A DNA stretch of 54,190 bases from Clostridiales bacterium (GTDB lineage: Bacteria; Bacillota; Clostridia; Oscillospirales; Oscillospiraceae): NCBI GenBank assembly GCA_022787565.1, contig JALFVN010000015.1, forward strand, positions 1 through 54,190, read 5' to 3'. A program made the position numbers and the translations under genes. The number at the start of each line of letters is the position of its first letter. Position 1 is the first letter of the stretch. Positions 26,185 through 34,507 of this stretch are shown here, in pieces. A model generated the notes under the pieces. It made no database searches, was not told the origin of the DNA, and worked only from the letters and a program-made list of their open reading frames with translations.

Positions 26185-26988
26185 TCATTTAAAATATTCG
26201 ATTCCGTATTGATGAAAGGCAAAACATGCCCTTCTTTCAAGTTCATCAGGATCTTCAAAAAATGGACAAAATTCTCCCAGCGCTTTCGGTTTGGGAGGGT
26301 TCAGTGCATCCGGGAAATTTCCTGCATAGGTAAGTCTGGAACTGAGGGCTTCAAATTGTTTTTTGCTGTTTATGCACAAAACCAAGTCGAACACTTGATC
26401 TTTGCGGGCGTAAAGGTGGTTGACCAGATAGCCTCCTCTGTTGAGTTCTTCCGTTGTTGACGGCAATGCTGCATCCAACCATAGGATTTTATAGATGACA
26501 GGGTAGATTTTTTTGCCGACCGTATCAAATTCTTTCACGCGGATAAGCAAAGATGTATCATCAAGATAAGCATCTTTCGCCTCTTTGCTGCGCATGGGAA
26601 AGGCATATACATCGCCCACCGCCCATGTACAGTAATTTTTTATAGGCGCGGGCTTTCTTTCCTTTGGCGCTTGTCTGTATTCCGGGGAAAACAGCTTTGC
26701 ACAGAGCGTTTTTGCTACAGTTTTGCTCAGTGAGATGTCCGGCTGCATCAAATAATCAAGGCCGGCTTTGGCTTTCTGTGCAACGTCTTCTGTTACCTCT
26801 CTGTACCGGCACTGGGCTTCGCCCACAGCAACCCAGAAAACAGCGCCGTCATCCGGGTCATTGATTTCATTTTCGTTTTGAGCACACAATAAGGCAAGGG
26901 TTTCTTCTCTGGTTTTTCCGGACTTTCGAAGATCGTAATAATCTTCTTTGATCTCACTGCGGTAGGGGAAATAGGAGAGATTGAGCAT
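26185..26988 (-). CDS. Hypothetical protein, 267 aa
   Basis: I do not recognise this protein with confidence. It is soluble, with no signal peptide. Its N-terminal part (about residues 1-95) is helical and charged. A later stretch, AVGDVYAFPMRSKEAKDA (about residues 123-140), recalls the start of Imm26-like beta domains, where Gly-Asp-x-x-Ala-Phe/Ile-Pro is common. The C-terminus ends ERRACFAFHQYGIEYFK. It is six bases downstream of the Spx/ArsC-like gene on the same strand, so it is probably the tail of that operon. An immunity-like or general housekeeping role is only a guess. Confidence 0.7.
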   Translation of the reverse strand: MLNLSYFPYRSEIKEDYYDLRKSGKTREETLALLCAQNENEINDPDDGAVFWVAVGEAQCRYREVTEDVAQKAKAGLDYLMQPDISLSKTVAKTLCAKLFSPEYRQAPKERKPAPIKNYCTWAVGDVYAFPMRSKEAKDAYLDDTSLLIRVKEFDTVGKKIYPVIYKILWLDAALPSTTEELNRGGYLVNHLYARKDQVFDLVLCINSKKQFEALSSRLTYAGNFPDALNPPKPKALGEFCPFFEDPDELERRACFAFHQYGIEYFK

Positions 26989-26994
26989 AATTTT

Positions 26995-27327
26995 TTACTC
27001 CCAGTTTTTCCACACATCCGGGCAATAGCCAACGGTGGCCTGCTTCCCGTTGCGGACAATGGGTGTTTTGATCAGATAGGGCACTTCATAAAGCTTATCC
27101 AGCTTGGCCTCTGTGGAGGCAAGGTACAGGAAGAGAGGATAATCCTCGTCCTCCCGGTTGACCATTGCCTCAAGACCCACGGCATTTTTTACCGAGCTCA
27201 GTTCTCCCCTGCTCATGCCGTATTTGATCACGTCCACAAACTGATATTTTATTCTGCGCTCCTTGAAATAGCGCTCGGCCTTTTTTGTGTCAAAGCACTT
27301 TGCCTTGCCGAAGATCTGTATATTCAT
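26995..27327 (-). CDS. ArsC/Spx-family thioredoxin-fold protein
   Basis: The 110-residue protein has the arsenate reductase/Spx fold: IQIFGKAKCFDTKKAERYFKERRI at the N-terminus (about residues 3-26) and TPIVRNGKQATVGY near residue 88. Only one cysteine (Cys11) is present in the redox motif (C-F-D-T), so it lacks the CxxC of Spx and looks like the single-Cys members often called YfgD or ArsC-like. It lies directly after RNase J. A regulator or a glutaredoxin-linked reductase are both possible; arsenate reduction is not supported by neighbours. Confidence 0.82.
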   Translation of the reverse strand: MNIQIFGKAKCFDTKKAERYFKERRIKYQFVDVIKYGMSRGELSSVKNAVGLEAMVNREDEDYPLFLYLASTEAKLDKLYEVPYLIKTPIVRNGKQATVGYCPDVWKNWE

Positions 27328-27330
27328 GGT

Positions 27331-28989
27331 TTATATCTCTGTGATCACGGGCAGGATCATAGGACTTCTTCTGGTAGTCTTATAGAGGTAACCGGAGAGG
27401 TTGTTTTTCACCTTGCTCTTTATGGTGGTCCAGTCGCTGATATGCTGGGCTTCGCAGGCAGCCACAGACTCCAGCGTAACCCGCTTCAGCTCATCCATCA
27501 TCTCTTCCGCTTCCTTGACATAGATAAAACCGCGGGTGACGATCTCCGGGTCAGCAATCATCACATGATCCTGTGAAGAGAAGGGCATGACCACGACCAC
27601 CATACCGTCCTCAGCCAGACGGTGCCTGTCGCGCATGACAACGCTGCCCACTTCGCCCACGCCGCTGCCGTCCACAAGAACTGCGCCGGAGGGCACCGTG
27701 TTTTCACAGGTAATGGCCTTCTTGGTTATTTCGATCACTTTGCCGTTTTCGCCGATGACAATGTTTTTCGGCTGCACGCCCATCATCTTGCCGATCGCCG
27801 CGTGCTTTACCAGCATACGGTACTCGCCGTGGACCGGGATGAAAAACTTGGGCTTTGTCAGGGCCAGCATCATCTTCTGCTCCTCCTGAGAGGCATGTCC
27901 GGAAACGTGCAGGTCGGTATGGCGGTCATAGATGACCTCCGCGCCCTTGTGGAAAAGCTCGTCCACCACGCGGCTGATCATATTCTCATTGCCGGGGATA
28001 GCGGAAGCGGAGATGATCACCCGGTCCCCTGCGTCAATGCGTACCTGCTTATGCTCGGAAAAAGCCATGCGGTAAAGGGCGGACATGGTCTCACCCTGGC
28101 TTCCGGTGGAGATGATGACCACTTGGTTTTTGGGCAGCTTGTTGATGTGCTCGATATCCACCATCACATTTTCCGGGATATCCATATAGCCAAGGACCGT
28201 AGATACCCGGAGCACATTTTCCATGCTGCGCCCGGTTATCGCCACCTTGCGCTTATATTTTGCGGCCACATTCACGATCTGCTGAAGCCGGTGTACATTG
28301 GAGGCAAAGGTGGTGATGATGATGCGCTTGTCGCAGCCCATGAACAGCTTGTCGAAGCTCTCCCCCACCTTACGCTCGGAGTCGGAATGGCCCGGCTTTT
28401 CCACATTGGTGGAATCACTGAGCAGGGCAAGTACCCCCTCGTTGCCCAGCTGCCCCAGACGCACAAGGTCGATCATGCCGCCGGATATGGGCGTAACGTC
28501 GATTTTGAAGTCGCCGGTGTGGATCACCGTGCCCAGCGGGGTGCTGATGGCCAGGGCCACAGAATCCGGAATGCTGTGGTTCACGTGGATAAATTCCACG
28601 GTAAAGCAGCCCAGGCGGAAAACGGAACCGGCCTTTTTCGTGAATATCTGGGTATTGTAAAGCAGGTCATGCTCCTCAAGCTTCAGCTCAACCAGAGCGG
28701 CGGTGAGCGGGGTGGTATAGATCGGAATGTCCAGATCCTTCAGCACATAGGGTACCGCGCCGATGTGGTCCTCGTGCCCATGGGTCAGGATCAGGCCCCG
28801 TATACGGTCCGCGTTGGCACGCAGATAGCTGACGTCCGGCAAAACGATGTCGATGCCGTACATATCCTCGTCGGGAAAGCCCATGCCGCAGTCCACCACA
28901 ATAATGTCGCTGCCAAACTCATAGGCCGTCATGTTCTTTCCGATCTCGCCAAGTCCTCCCAAGGGTATAATTTTCAGTTTAGATATCAT
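27331..28989 (-). CDS. rnj: Ribonuclease J
   Basis: This protein of about 552 residues is the metallo-beta-lactamase/beta-CASP ribonuclease that performs 5' exonucleolytic and endonucleolytic mRNA and rRNA processing in Firmicutes. The motif HGHEDHIGAVPY (about residues 71-82) supplies the two-zinc site, and further ligands occur in HTGDFKID. The C-terminal region (VHGEYRML, about residue 365 on) completes the beta-CASP motifs. The ATG at 28989 follows GGAGG; the upstream extension of the frame has no good start signal. Confidence 0.95.
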   Translation of the reverse strand: MISKLKIIPLGGLGEIGKNMTAYEFGSDIIVVDCGMGFPDEDMYGIDIVLPDVSYLRANADRIRGLILTHGHEDHIGAVPYVLKDLDIPIYTTPLTAALVELKLEEHDLLYNTQIFTKKAGSVFRLGCFTVEFIHVNHSIPDSVALAISTPLGTVIHTGDFKIDVTPISGGMIDLVRLGQLGNEGVLALLSDSTNVEKPGHSDSERKVGESFDKLFMGCDKRIIITTFASNVHRLQQIVNVAAKYKRKVAITGRSMENVLRVSTVLGYMDIPENVMVDIEHINKLPKNQVVIISTGSQGETMSALYRMAFSEHKQVRIDAGDRVIISASAIPGNENMISRVVDELFHKGAEVIYDRHTDLHVSGHASQEEQKMMLALTKPKFFIPVHGEYRMLVKHAAIGKMMGVQPKNIVIGENGKVIEITKKAITCENTVPSGAVLVDGSGVGEVGSVVMRDRHRLAEDGMVVVVMPFSSQDHVMIADPEIVTRGFIYVKEAEEMMDELKRVTLESVAACEAQHISDWTTIKSKVKNNLSGYLYKTTRRSPMILPVITEI

Positions 28990-29113
28990 ATATCCTCCAT
29001 TTCTGTAAAAATGCACGCAAAATCCTGACCGCGCCATACTGCGGCGAGGCTTGCTTATGTACATAATTCAAGTATATCCGGTTTATTGTTTTTTCATAAG
29101 GTGAGGGAGAGAA

Positions 29114-29713
29114 TCACATCTCCGTTCTTCCCTCGATAGCCCGGTTTAATGTAGCGTCGTCCGCAAACTCAAGGTTTGAGCCCACCGGGATGCCGTAGGC
29201 AAGGCGCGTCACCTTGATATTGAAGGGCTTGAGCAGCCGGGAGATATACATGGCTGTGGCCTCCCCTTCCGTGTCCGGGTTGGTGGCCATGATCACTTCC
29301 TCCACATCCGATTCCGCCACACGGACAAGAAGCTCCTTGATGCGGATATCATCCGGCCCCACATGGCTCATGGGCGAAAGAACGCCGTGGAGCACATGGT
29401 AGGTGCCGTTATATTCCCGTCCCCGTTCAATGCTGAGCACATCCCGCGGCTCAGATACCACGCAGATGGTGGATTTATCCCGTCTGTCGCTTGCGCAGAT
29501 GGAGCAGATCTCCCCCTCGGTAAGGTTCTGACACACAGAGCAGCAGCGGACATTGGCTTTTGCCTCGGTAATGGCGTCGGCAAAAGCTTTTGCCGACTCG
29601 TCAGGCAGAGCCAGCACATGAAAAGCCAGCCGCTGGGCACTCTTTCTTCCGATTCCGGGAAGAGAAGCAAATTGATCAATCAGGTTTTCCAGGGATGCAG
29701 GGAAAAATGACAT
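29114..29713 (-). CDS. recR: Recombination protein RecR
   Basis: The 199-residue protein has the helix-hairpin-helix segment (SLPGIGRKSAQRLAF, about residues 17-31), a four-cysteine zinc finger (CCSVCQNLTEGEICSIC, about 57-73) and a Toprim domain (CVVSEPRDVLSIE). It works with RecO and RecF to load RecA on gaps. In Clostridia it usually follows dnaX and a YbaB gene, but here it follows rpe by 26 bases. Confidence 0.97.
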   Translation of the reverse strand: MSFFPASLENLIDQFASLPGIGRKSAQRLAFHVLALPDESAKAFADAITEAKANVRCCSVCQNLTEGEICSICASDRRDKSTICVVSEPRDVLSIERGREYNGTYHVLHGVLSPMSHVGPDDIRIKELLVRVAESDVEEVIMATNPDTEGEATAMYISRLLKPFNIKVTRLAYGIPVGSNLEFADDATLNRAIEGRTEM

Positions 29714-29739
29714 AGAATTTTACTCCGAAAAAATAAGAA

Positions 29740-30396
29740 TCAGGCGTTGCGTATGGCGCTGACGGCAGCCTGTCTGTCTGCCTTGCCGAACACCGCGCTG
29801 CCGGCAACAAGAACATTTGCACCGGCCTCTTTCACCAGCTTTGCCGTTACGGCGTCCACACCGCCGTCTACCTCCAGCTCACAGCCCGGGCAGGAAAGGT
29901 CCAGCATTCTGCGTACTTCGGCAATTTTGGGCAGCTGGTCGTGCATGAAGCGCTGGCCGCCAAAGCCAGGCTCTACCGTCATGATGAGCACAAGATCCAC
30001 CATGCCCAGGTAAGGGATAAGCGCGTCCGCCGGCGTTTTCGGCTTGAGGGTAACGCCGGTCTTTTTGCCAAGACTTCTGACCTTTTCGATGGCCGACCTG
30101 ATGTTCTCTTCACAGTCTGCCTCCACATGGACATTCAGCAGGTCTGCCCCGGCAGAGCAGAATTGCTCCACATAGCGCAGGGGCCGGTCGATCATCAGAT
30201 GGACATCAATAAACATATCCGTCGCCTTGCGCAGGGATTTGAGCACAGGAATCCCGATGGAGATATTGGGGACAAACTGTCCGTCCATAACGTCAAAATG
30301 GACGTAATCCGCTCCGGCTTTTTTGATTTCAGCCACTTCATCGCCAAGATGGGCAAAATCCGCAGAGAGGATTGACGGCGCAATTTTTATCATCAA
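29740..30396 (-). CDS. rpe: Ribulose-phosphate 3-epimerase
   Basis: This 218-residue TIM barrel interconverts ribulose-5-phosphate and xylulose-5-phosphate in the pentose phosphate pathway. Active-site elements are visible: SILSADFAHL (about 8-17), VHFDVMDGQFVPN (about 32-44), and the phosphate/Asp region ELEVDGGVDA (about 176-185). It is the first gene of the minus-strand run and has its own sigma-A-type promoter. Nothing unusual is seen. Confidence 0.96.
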   Translation of the reverse strand: MMIKIAPSILSADFAHLGDEVAEIKKAGADYVHFDVMDGQFVPNISIGIPVLKSLRKATDMFIDVHLMIDRPLRYVEQFCSAGADLLNVHVEADCEENIRSAIEKVRSLGKKTGVTLKPKTPADALIPYLGMVDLVLIMTVEPGFGGQRFMHDQLPKIAEVRRMLDLSCPGCELEVDGGVDAVTAKLVKEAGANVLVAGSAVFGKADRQAAVSAIRNA

Positions 30397-30443
30397 AGCA
30401 GGTCTCCTTTTTTCTTATCTGGCTCCGGATAACAATCTGATTT

Positions 30444-30473
30444 ATTATACTACAAAGCAATAGAATTTTGCAA
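30444..30473 (-). promoter_or_regulatory. Sigma-A-type promoter of rpe
   Basis: On the minus strand the -35 is TTGCAA (30473-30468) and the -10 is a perfect TATAAT (30449-30444), with an 18-base spacer. It is back to back with the promoter of the xpaC-like gene. Confidence 0.65.
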
Positions 30474-30478
30474 TACTC

Positions 30479-30507
30479 TTGACGCACAGAATATTTCGAT
30501 ATAAAAT
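30479..30507 (+). promoter_or_regulatory. Sigma-A-type promoter of the xpaC-telA module
   Basis: TTGACG (30479-30484) and TAAAAT (30502-30507) are 17 bases apart. The predicted start near 30514 leaves a leader of about 28 bases before the TTG start codon. Confidence 0.7.
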
Positions 30508-30541
30508 ATTATCTTGAAAAAAAGTGACGGGGGAATGTGAT

Positions 30542-31243
30542 TTGCAGAAACAAAAGAAGAAAAAGAAGTCTGTCAGCCCGATCTATACCTTTGCGCTGAC
30601 CTGGCTGGTTCTGTCTCTTATCTTTCCTCTGCACAAAATATGGGGATTGCTGATCACCGTTGCCCTTTGCAGCTTCACCGCTTTTATCGCCGGGCGCATT
30701 TCGGCAAAGCGCCGCAGCAAAGAGGAGGCTGCTGAGCAGCAGGAACGTCAGGCCGAAGAGAAGCAGGCCCAGCCCCGGAAAAAGAGCTATGGCCCGGAGA
30801 TCGACCCTATTCTGGAGGAGGGTAACCGCGCCCTCAGCGAAATGGGACGGCTGTACATGTCCATCAAGGATGTGGAGGTGCGCCAGAAAATCAATGAGAT
30901 CATGCGCATTACGGACAAAATAACCCAGGACGCCATCAACGACCCCTCCGACATTCCGCAGATCAAAAAGTTTATGAACTACTATCTGCCCACCACCATC
31001 AAGCTGCTCAACGCCTATGACCGGATGAGCGCCCAGGGCATTGAGGGCGAAAATCTTGACAAGAGCATGAAGAACATCAACGAGATGCTGGACGCCGCCA
31101 TCGTCGCCTATAAAAAACGTCTGGACTCCCTGTTCGCCAATCAGGCGCTGGATATCGAAACGGATATCGAAGTGATGAACACCATGCTCGCCCGTGAGGG
31201 TCTCACCGGCGGAAGTGATTTCAGAATCAAACAGGATAATTAA
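30542..31243 (+). CDS. XpaC-like protein (5-bromo-4-chloroindolyl phosphate hydrolysis family)
   Basis: This protein of about 233 residues has a Lys-rich N-terminus, two membrane helices (about residues 14-48), an acidic/basic coiled segment, then a helical domain (from about residue 80) like that of XpaC. In Bacillus XpaC is encoded next to a TelA homologue. I chose the TTG at 30542 because GGGGGAA lies seven bases before it; the in-frame GTG at 30524 lacks a ribosome binding site. It is followed by telA after 24 bases. A membrane-linked role in envelope stress is plausible but unproven. Confidence 0.8.
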   Translation: MQKQKKKKKSVSPIYTFALTWLVLSLIFPLHKIWGLLITVALCSFTAFIAGRISAKRRSKEEAAEQQERQAEEKQAQPRKKSYGPEIDPILEEGNRALSEMGRLYMSIKDVEVRQKINEIMRITDKITQDAINDPSDIPQIKKFMNYYLPTTIKLLNAYDRMSAQGIEGENLDKSMKNINEMLDAAIVAYKKRLDSLFANQALDIETDIEVMNTMLAREGLTGGSDFRIKQDN

Positions 31244-31267
31244 TACAGAAAAGAAAGGAATCATTCA

Positions 31268-32413
31268 ATGAGTACTGATAACTACGTTCCCAGCCTTACC
31301 CTGGAGCCCAATGCCGCTGCCGCAGTGGAGGAGGCTCCCGCCCCTCAGGCTGTTAAAGAGGACATTCCCGTAGAAAAGCCGGAGCTCAGCAAGCTCTCCC
31401 CCGCTGAGCAGGCCGCCGTTAAAGAATTTGCCGGAAAAATCGACATTCTCAACACCGAACAGGTCATGAATTACGGCAGCGCCGCCCAGAAGAATATCAC
31501 AGAATTTTCCGACGCTGCTCTCAGCAGTGTGCGGACCAAGGATCTGGGCGAAGTGGGCGACATGCTGAGCGATCTGGTTATCGAGCTGAAGGGTCTGAAC
31601 TTTGACCCGGAAGAGAAAAAGGGCTTCCTTGGCCTGTTTAAAAAGACCTCCCAGAATATCGCCGCGCTGAAGGCCCAGTTCGACAAGGCCGAGGTCAACG
31701 TGGACAAGATCGTGGAGTCTTTGGAAAAACACGAGATCACGCTGATGAAGGACATCAGCCTGATGGATAAGATGTACGAGCGCAACCAGGAGTACTTGAA
31801 GGAGCTGACCATGTACATTCTGGCAGGCAAGATCAAAATCGAGCAGCTGCGCAATGTGGAACTGCCCGAGATTCAGAACAAGGCCCGCCAGTCCGGTCTG
31901 CCTGAGGATGCCCAGGCGGCGAACGATTTTGCCAATATGATCGGCCGCTTCGAAAAGAAGATCCACGATCTGGAGCTGACACGCACCATCTCCATCCAGA
32001 TGTCTCCCCAGATCCGCATGATTCAGAACAACGACACCCTGATGGCGGAAAAGATCCGGTCCTCCATTGTCAATACCATTCCCCTCTGGAAAAGCCAGAT
32101 GGTCATGGCACTGTCCCTCCACCACTCCGAGCAGGCCATGAAGGCCCAGCGTGAGGTGACCGATGTGACAAACGAGCTGCTGACCAAGAACGCCCAGGCA
32201 CTGCATCAGGGCAGCGTCAGCATCGCCAGAGAGGCAGAGCGCGGGATCGTGGACATGGAGACCCTCAAGAAAACCAACCAGGAGCTTATCGCCACGCTGG
32301 ACGAGGTACGTCAGATCCAGGACGACGGTCGTGCTCGCCGCGCCCAGGCCGAGGAGGAGCTGGGCCGCATCGAGGGCGAGCTCAAGCAGAAGCTGCTGGA
32401 TATGAAGGGCTGA
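31268..32413 (+). CDS. TelA-family (toxic anion resistance) protein
   Basis: The 381-residue protein belongs to the TelA/KlaA family, tied to tellurite and other toxic anion or envelope stress resistance. It is nearly all helical and hydrophilic. The conserved core EKKGFLGLFKKTSQNIAALKAQF (about residues 115-137), seen here in part as GFLGLFKK, and the repeated Asn-Thr/Gln-rich helices (ISIQMSPQIRMIQ) are family features. An N-terminal Ala/Pro/Glu stretch (about 10-45) is likely disordered. It is cotranscribed with the XpaC-like gene. How TelA acts is not known. Confidence 0.9.
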   Translation: MSTDNYVPSLTLEPNAAAAVEEAPAPQAVKEDIPVEKPELSKLSPAEQAAVKEFAGKIDILNTEQVMNYGSAAQKNITEFSDAALSSVRTKDLGEVGDMLSDLVIELKGLNFDPEEKKGFLGLFKKTSQNIAALKAQFDKAEVNVDKIVESLEKHEITLMKDISLMDKMYERNQEYLKELTMYILAGKIKIEQLRNVELPEIQNKARQSGLPEDAQAANDFANMIGRFEKKIHDLELTRTISIQMSPQIRMIQNNDTLMAEKIRSSIVNTIPLWKSQMVMALSLHHSEQAMKAQREVTDVTNELLTKNAQALHQGSVSIAREAERGIVDMETLKKTNQELIATLDEVRQIQDDGRARRAQAEEELGRIEGELKQKLLDMKG

Positions 32414-32434
32414 TAAAAAGTCCGGGAGAAAGCA

Positions 32435-32989
32435 ATGAATTTGTTGAAGAAACCTTTTGTGGCGGTGCTGCTCTCCGCGCTGATCATCTGTACTTCCACC
32501 CTGCTGTCTGTGGATGTGAAGCTGGGAAAGGAATGCCAGAACATTACCGACGGCTTTTACGACGGCGTGGTCTATGAAAACTATCAGCACAAGAGCATTG
32601 CAAGCCAGATCAAAAATATCTGCGGCGCTGCAGACGGCATGGTCACCATCGCCAACAATTACGACATTGACACAGACCCGGTCAGTGCCGCAACGGCGGA
32701 GATGAAAAGTGCGCTGAGCTTTGGCTCTGTCTCCTATATCTACGGATTGTATGAGGAGCTTCTCAGCGCCCTGAAGCCCCTGGAGGAACAGCTCAGCCTT
32801 GCGGCGCTCAGCGACAGAGACAGGGATGGCTATGCGCAGTATTCCTCCACCATCAGCGGCGCCCAGTCTGTCATTGAAAACTCCGGTTATAACGAGAGCG
32901 TCCGTGCTTTCTATCGTGACGAACTCCACTTCCCCGCCGATTTCCTTGCGGAGCTTGTGGGCGTGGATCTTCCGGAGCTTTTCGCATAA
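32435..32989 (+). CDS. LemA-like secreted or membrane-anchored helical protein
   Basis: This 184-residue protein begins with a membrane helix or uncleaved signal (about residues 5-25). The C-terminal half matches the LemA pattern: a helix ending with GYNESVRAFYRDELHFPADFLAEL (about residues 151-174), where Tyr-Asn-x-x-Val-Arg and Phe-Pro are the LemA hallmarks. The rest is diverged. The next gene encodes a TPM-domain protein, the common partner of LemA, which strengthens the call. LemA function is not settled; it is a membrane protein of the cell envelope. Confidence 0.75.
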   Translation: MNLLKKPFVAVLLSALIICTSTLLSVDVKLGKECQNITDGFYDGVVYENYQHKSIASQIKNICGAADGMVTIANNYDIDTDPVSAATAEMKSALSFGSVSYIYGLYEELLSALKPLEEQLSLAALSDRDRDGYAQYSSTISGAQSVIENSGYNESVRAFYRDELHFPADFLAELVGVDLPELFA

Positions 32990-33001
32990 ACTGAGTGTAC
33001 G

Positions 33002-33880
33002 ATGAAAAAAATTCTTTCTTTTCTTTTTGTCCTGTGCCTTTGTCTGAGCGTCAGCGTCAGCGCTTTTGCCGTGGTAGACCGGAGCGAAAGCTTTTATGTC
33101 GCGGACTATTCCAACGTGCTCTCCAACGACACGGAGCAGATGATCATCAACTACAACGGCTCCCTTGAGCAGCAATGCCAGGGCGCCCAGATCGTTGTGG
33201 TCACGGTGGACTATCTGGACGGCATGTATTCAGATGAATATGCCTATCAGCTCTTTAACGACTGGGGCGTAGGCTCTGCCGACTATAATAACGGTATGCT
33301 CCTGCTGCTGGCCGTTCAGGAAAACAAGGCCTGGCTTGCCTACGGTCTGGGGCTGAATTCCCTGATCGACAGCGATCAGGTGGATTCCCTGCTGGATCAA
33401 TATTTCTGGAAGGATTTTGACCGGGGCAACTATGATGAGGCGGTCGCCAGTCTCTTCAAGGCTTTGCTTGTCTGGTATGACGAGCAGTATGATGCCCAGG
33501 TCGTCCAATCCGGGACTTCTGCAAGCCAGGGAAATGGATACACTGTTGGGTACAGTGAGCCCGGTCTTGGTACGCGGCTTTCCCATGCGCTCAGCTCCAT
33601 CATCAGAATCCTGGTGGTCATTGCCGTCCTCTCTGCGCTCTTTGGCAGCGGAAGAAGGCGCGGCGGCGGATCATGGCTTCCCTGGTTTCTTCTGTTCAAT
33701 TCCTGGAACAACAATCGCCGCAGAGGGCCGTGGGACGACGATCATCGCGGCGGCCCCAGAGGTCCCGGAGGCTTCGGCGGCGGTGGCTTCGGCGGCGGTG
33801 GCTTCGGTGGAGGCGGTTTCGGCGGAGGCAGCGGCTTTGGCGGCGGAGGGTTCTCCGGCGGAGGCGGCGGTCGCCGTTAA
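33002..33880 (+). CDS. TPM-domain protein with Gly-rich tail
   Basis: This 292-residue protein has a cleavable signal peptide (about 1-22), a TPM (TPM_phosphatase, YgcG-like) domain (about 28-150, with DYSNVLSNDTEQMI and YGLGLNSLIDSDQV), one membrane helix (about 199-217), and a C-terminal tail of Gly-Gly-Phe-Gly repeats (about 245-292). The TPM domain therefore faces outside. Similar proteins with Gly-rich tails sit beside LemA in many bacteria. The ATG is 12 bases after the lemA-like stop. A role in membrane-protein upkeep is the usual inference. Confidence 0.9.
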   Translation: MKKILSFLFVLCLCLSVSVSAFAVVDRSESFYVADYSNVLSNDTEQMIINYNGSLEQQCQGAQIVVVTVDYLDGMYSDEYAYQLFNDWGVGSADYNNGMLLLLAVQENKAWLAYGLGLNSLIDSDQVDSLLDQYFWKDFDRGNYDEAVASLFKALLVWYDEQYDAQVVQSGTSASQGNGYTVGYSEPGLGTRLSHALSSIIRILVVIAVLSALFGSGRRRGGGSWLPWFLLFNSWNNNRRRGPWDDDHRGGPRGPGGFGGGGFGGGGFGGGGFGGGSGFGGGGFSGGGGGRR

Positions 33881-33913
33881 AAATAACAATACCAGAATAA
33901 GAGGTAGAAAGAA

Positions 33914-34384
33914 ATGTCAATCGAAAAAGGACGCGCATATTTCCGCAGCTTGGGGATAGAGGACAGAGTACAGGAATTTACTGTTTCTTCTGCCACCGTG
34001 GAGCTTGCGGCTCAGGCTCTCGGTGTTGAGGGCGCAAGAATAGCAAAGACCCTCTCTTTCAAAACGGCGGATGGATGTATGCTCATCCTTGCAGCGGGAG
34101 ACGCCAGAATCGACAACCATAAGTTCAAGGATAAATTCCATTTCAAGGCAAAGATGCTCACCGCAGACGAGGTTCTGGAGCTGGTAGGCCATCCGGTGGG
34201 CGGTGTGTGTCCCTTCGGCATCAATGAAGGAATCCCCGTTTATCTGGACAGGAGTCTTCAGCGCTTTGAGACCGTTTTTCCCGCCGTGGGCAGCGCCAGC
34301 AGCGCCATTGAGCTGAATCTTGAGGAGCTTTTCGAATACTCCAAAGCCCTTGAGTGGATCGATGTCTGCAAGCTTCCCGAATAA
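33914..34384 (+). CDS. YbaK/EbsC-family aminoacyl-tRNA deacylase
   Basis: The 156-residue protein has the YbaK/ProX fold that hydrolyses mischarged tRNAs such as Cys-tRNA-Pro in trans. Features include the conserved Lys in ARIAKTLSFKT (about residues 41-51), the Gly-rich GHPVGGVCPFGI (about 94-105) and the ALEWIDVCK end. The gene starts with ATG after AGGTAGAAAG and follows the TPM gene by 33 bases. It is probably independent in function from the envelope module. Confidence 0.9.
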   Translation: MSIEKGRAYFRSLGIEDRVQEFTVSSATVELAAQALGVEGARIAKTLSFKTADGCMLILAAGDARIDNHKFKDKFHFKAKMLTADEVLELVGHPVGGVCPFGINEGIPVYLDRSLQRFETVFPAVGSASSAIELNLEELFEYSKALEWIDVCKLPE

Positions 34385-34406
34385 TCCTGAATAAAGAAAA
34401 ATCATT

Positions 34407-34443
34407 ATGGGCAAGACGCCGTGCAAAGCAGTTTCTTGCCCAT
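34407..34443 (+). terminator. Hairpin after the ybaK-like gene
   Basis: A 10-bp perfect stem (34407-34416 with 34434-34443) has a 17-base loop and is followed by TTCC. The U tract is weak, so it is a probable rather than certain terminator. Confidence 0.5.
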
Positions 34444-34507
34444 TTCCTATTGAAAAAAACGATTTAACCGCAGTTGGCTTACGCATGTGTAGATTGGAGG
34501 CTGAAAA

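Noticed and set aside
27622-29028. Plus-strand frame of about 468 codons opposite RNase J.
   Set aside because: It is rich in His and Gln and has no start signal, while RNase J has all motifs.
31265-33175. Open frame of over 600 codons on the minus strand opposite telA and the lemA-like gene.
   Set aside because: It covers the telA, lemA-like and part of the TPM genes on the other strand, has no ribosome binding site, and its protein is a Leu/His-rich antisense composition typical of shadows of helical genes.
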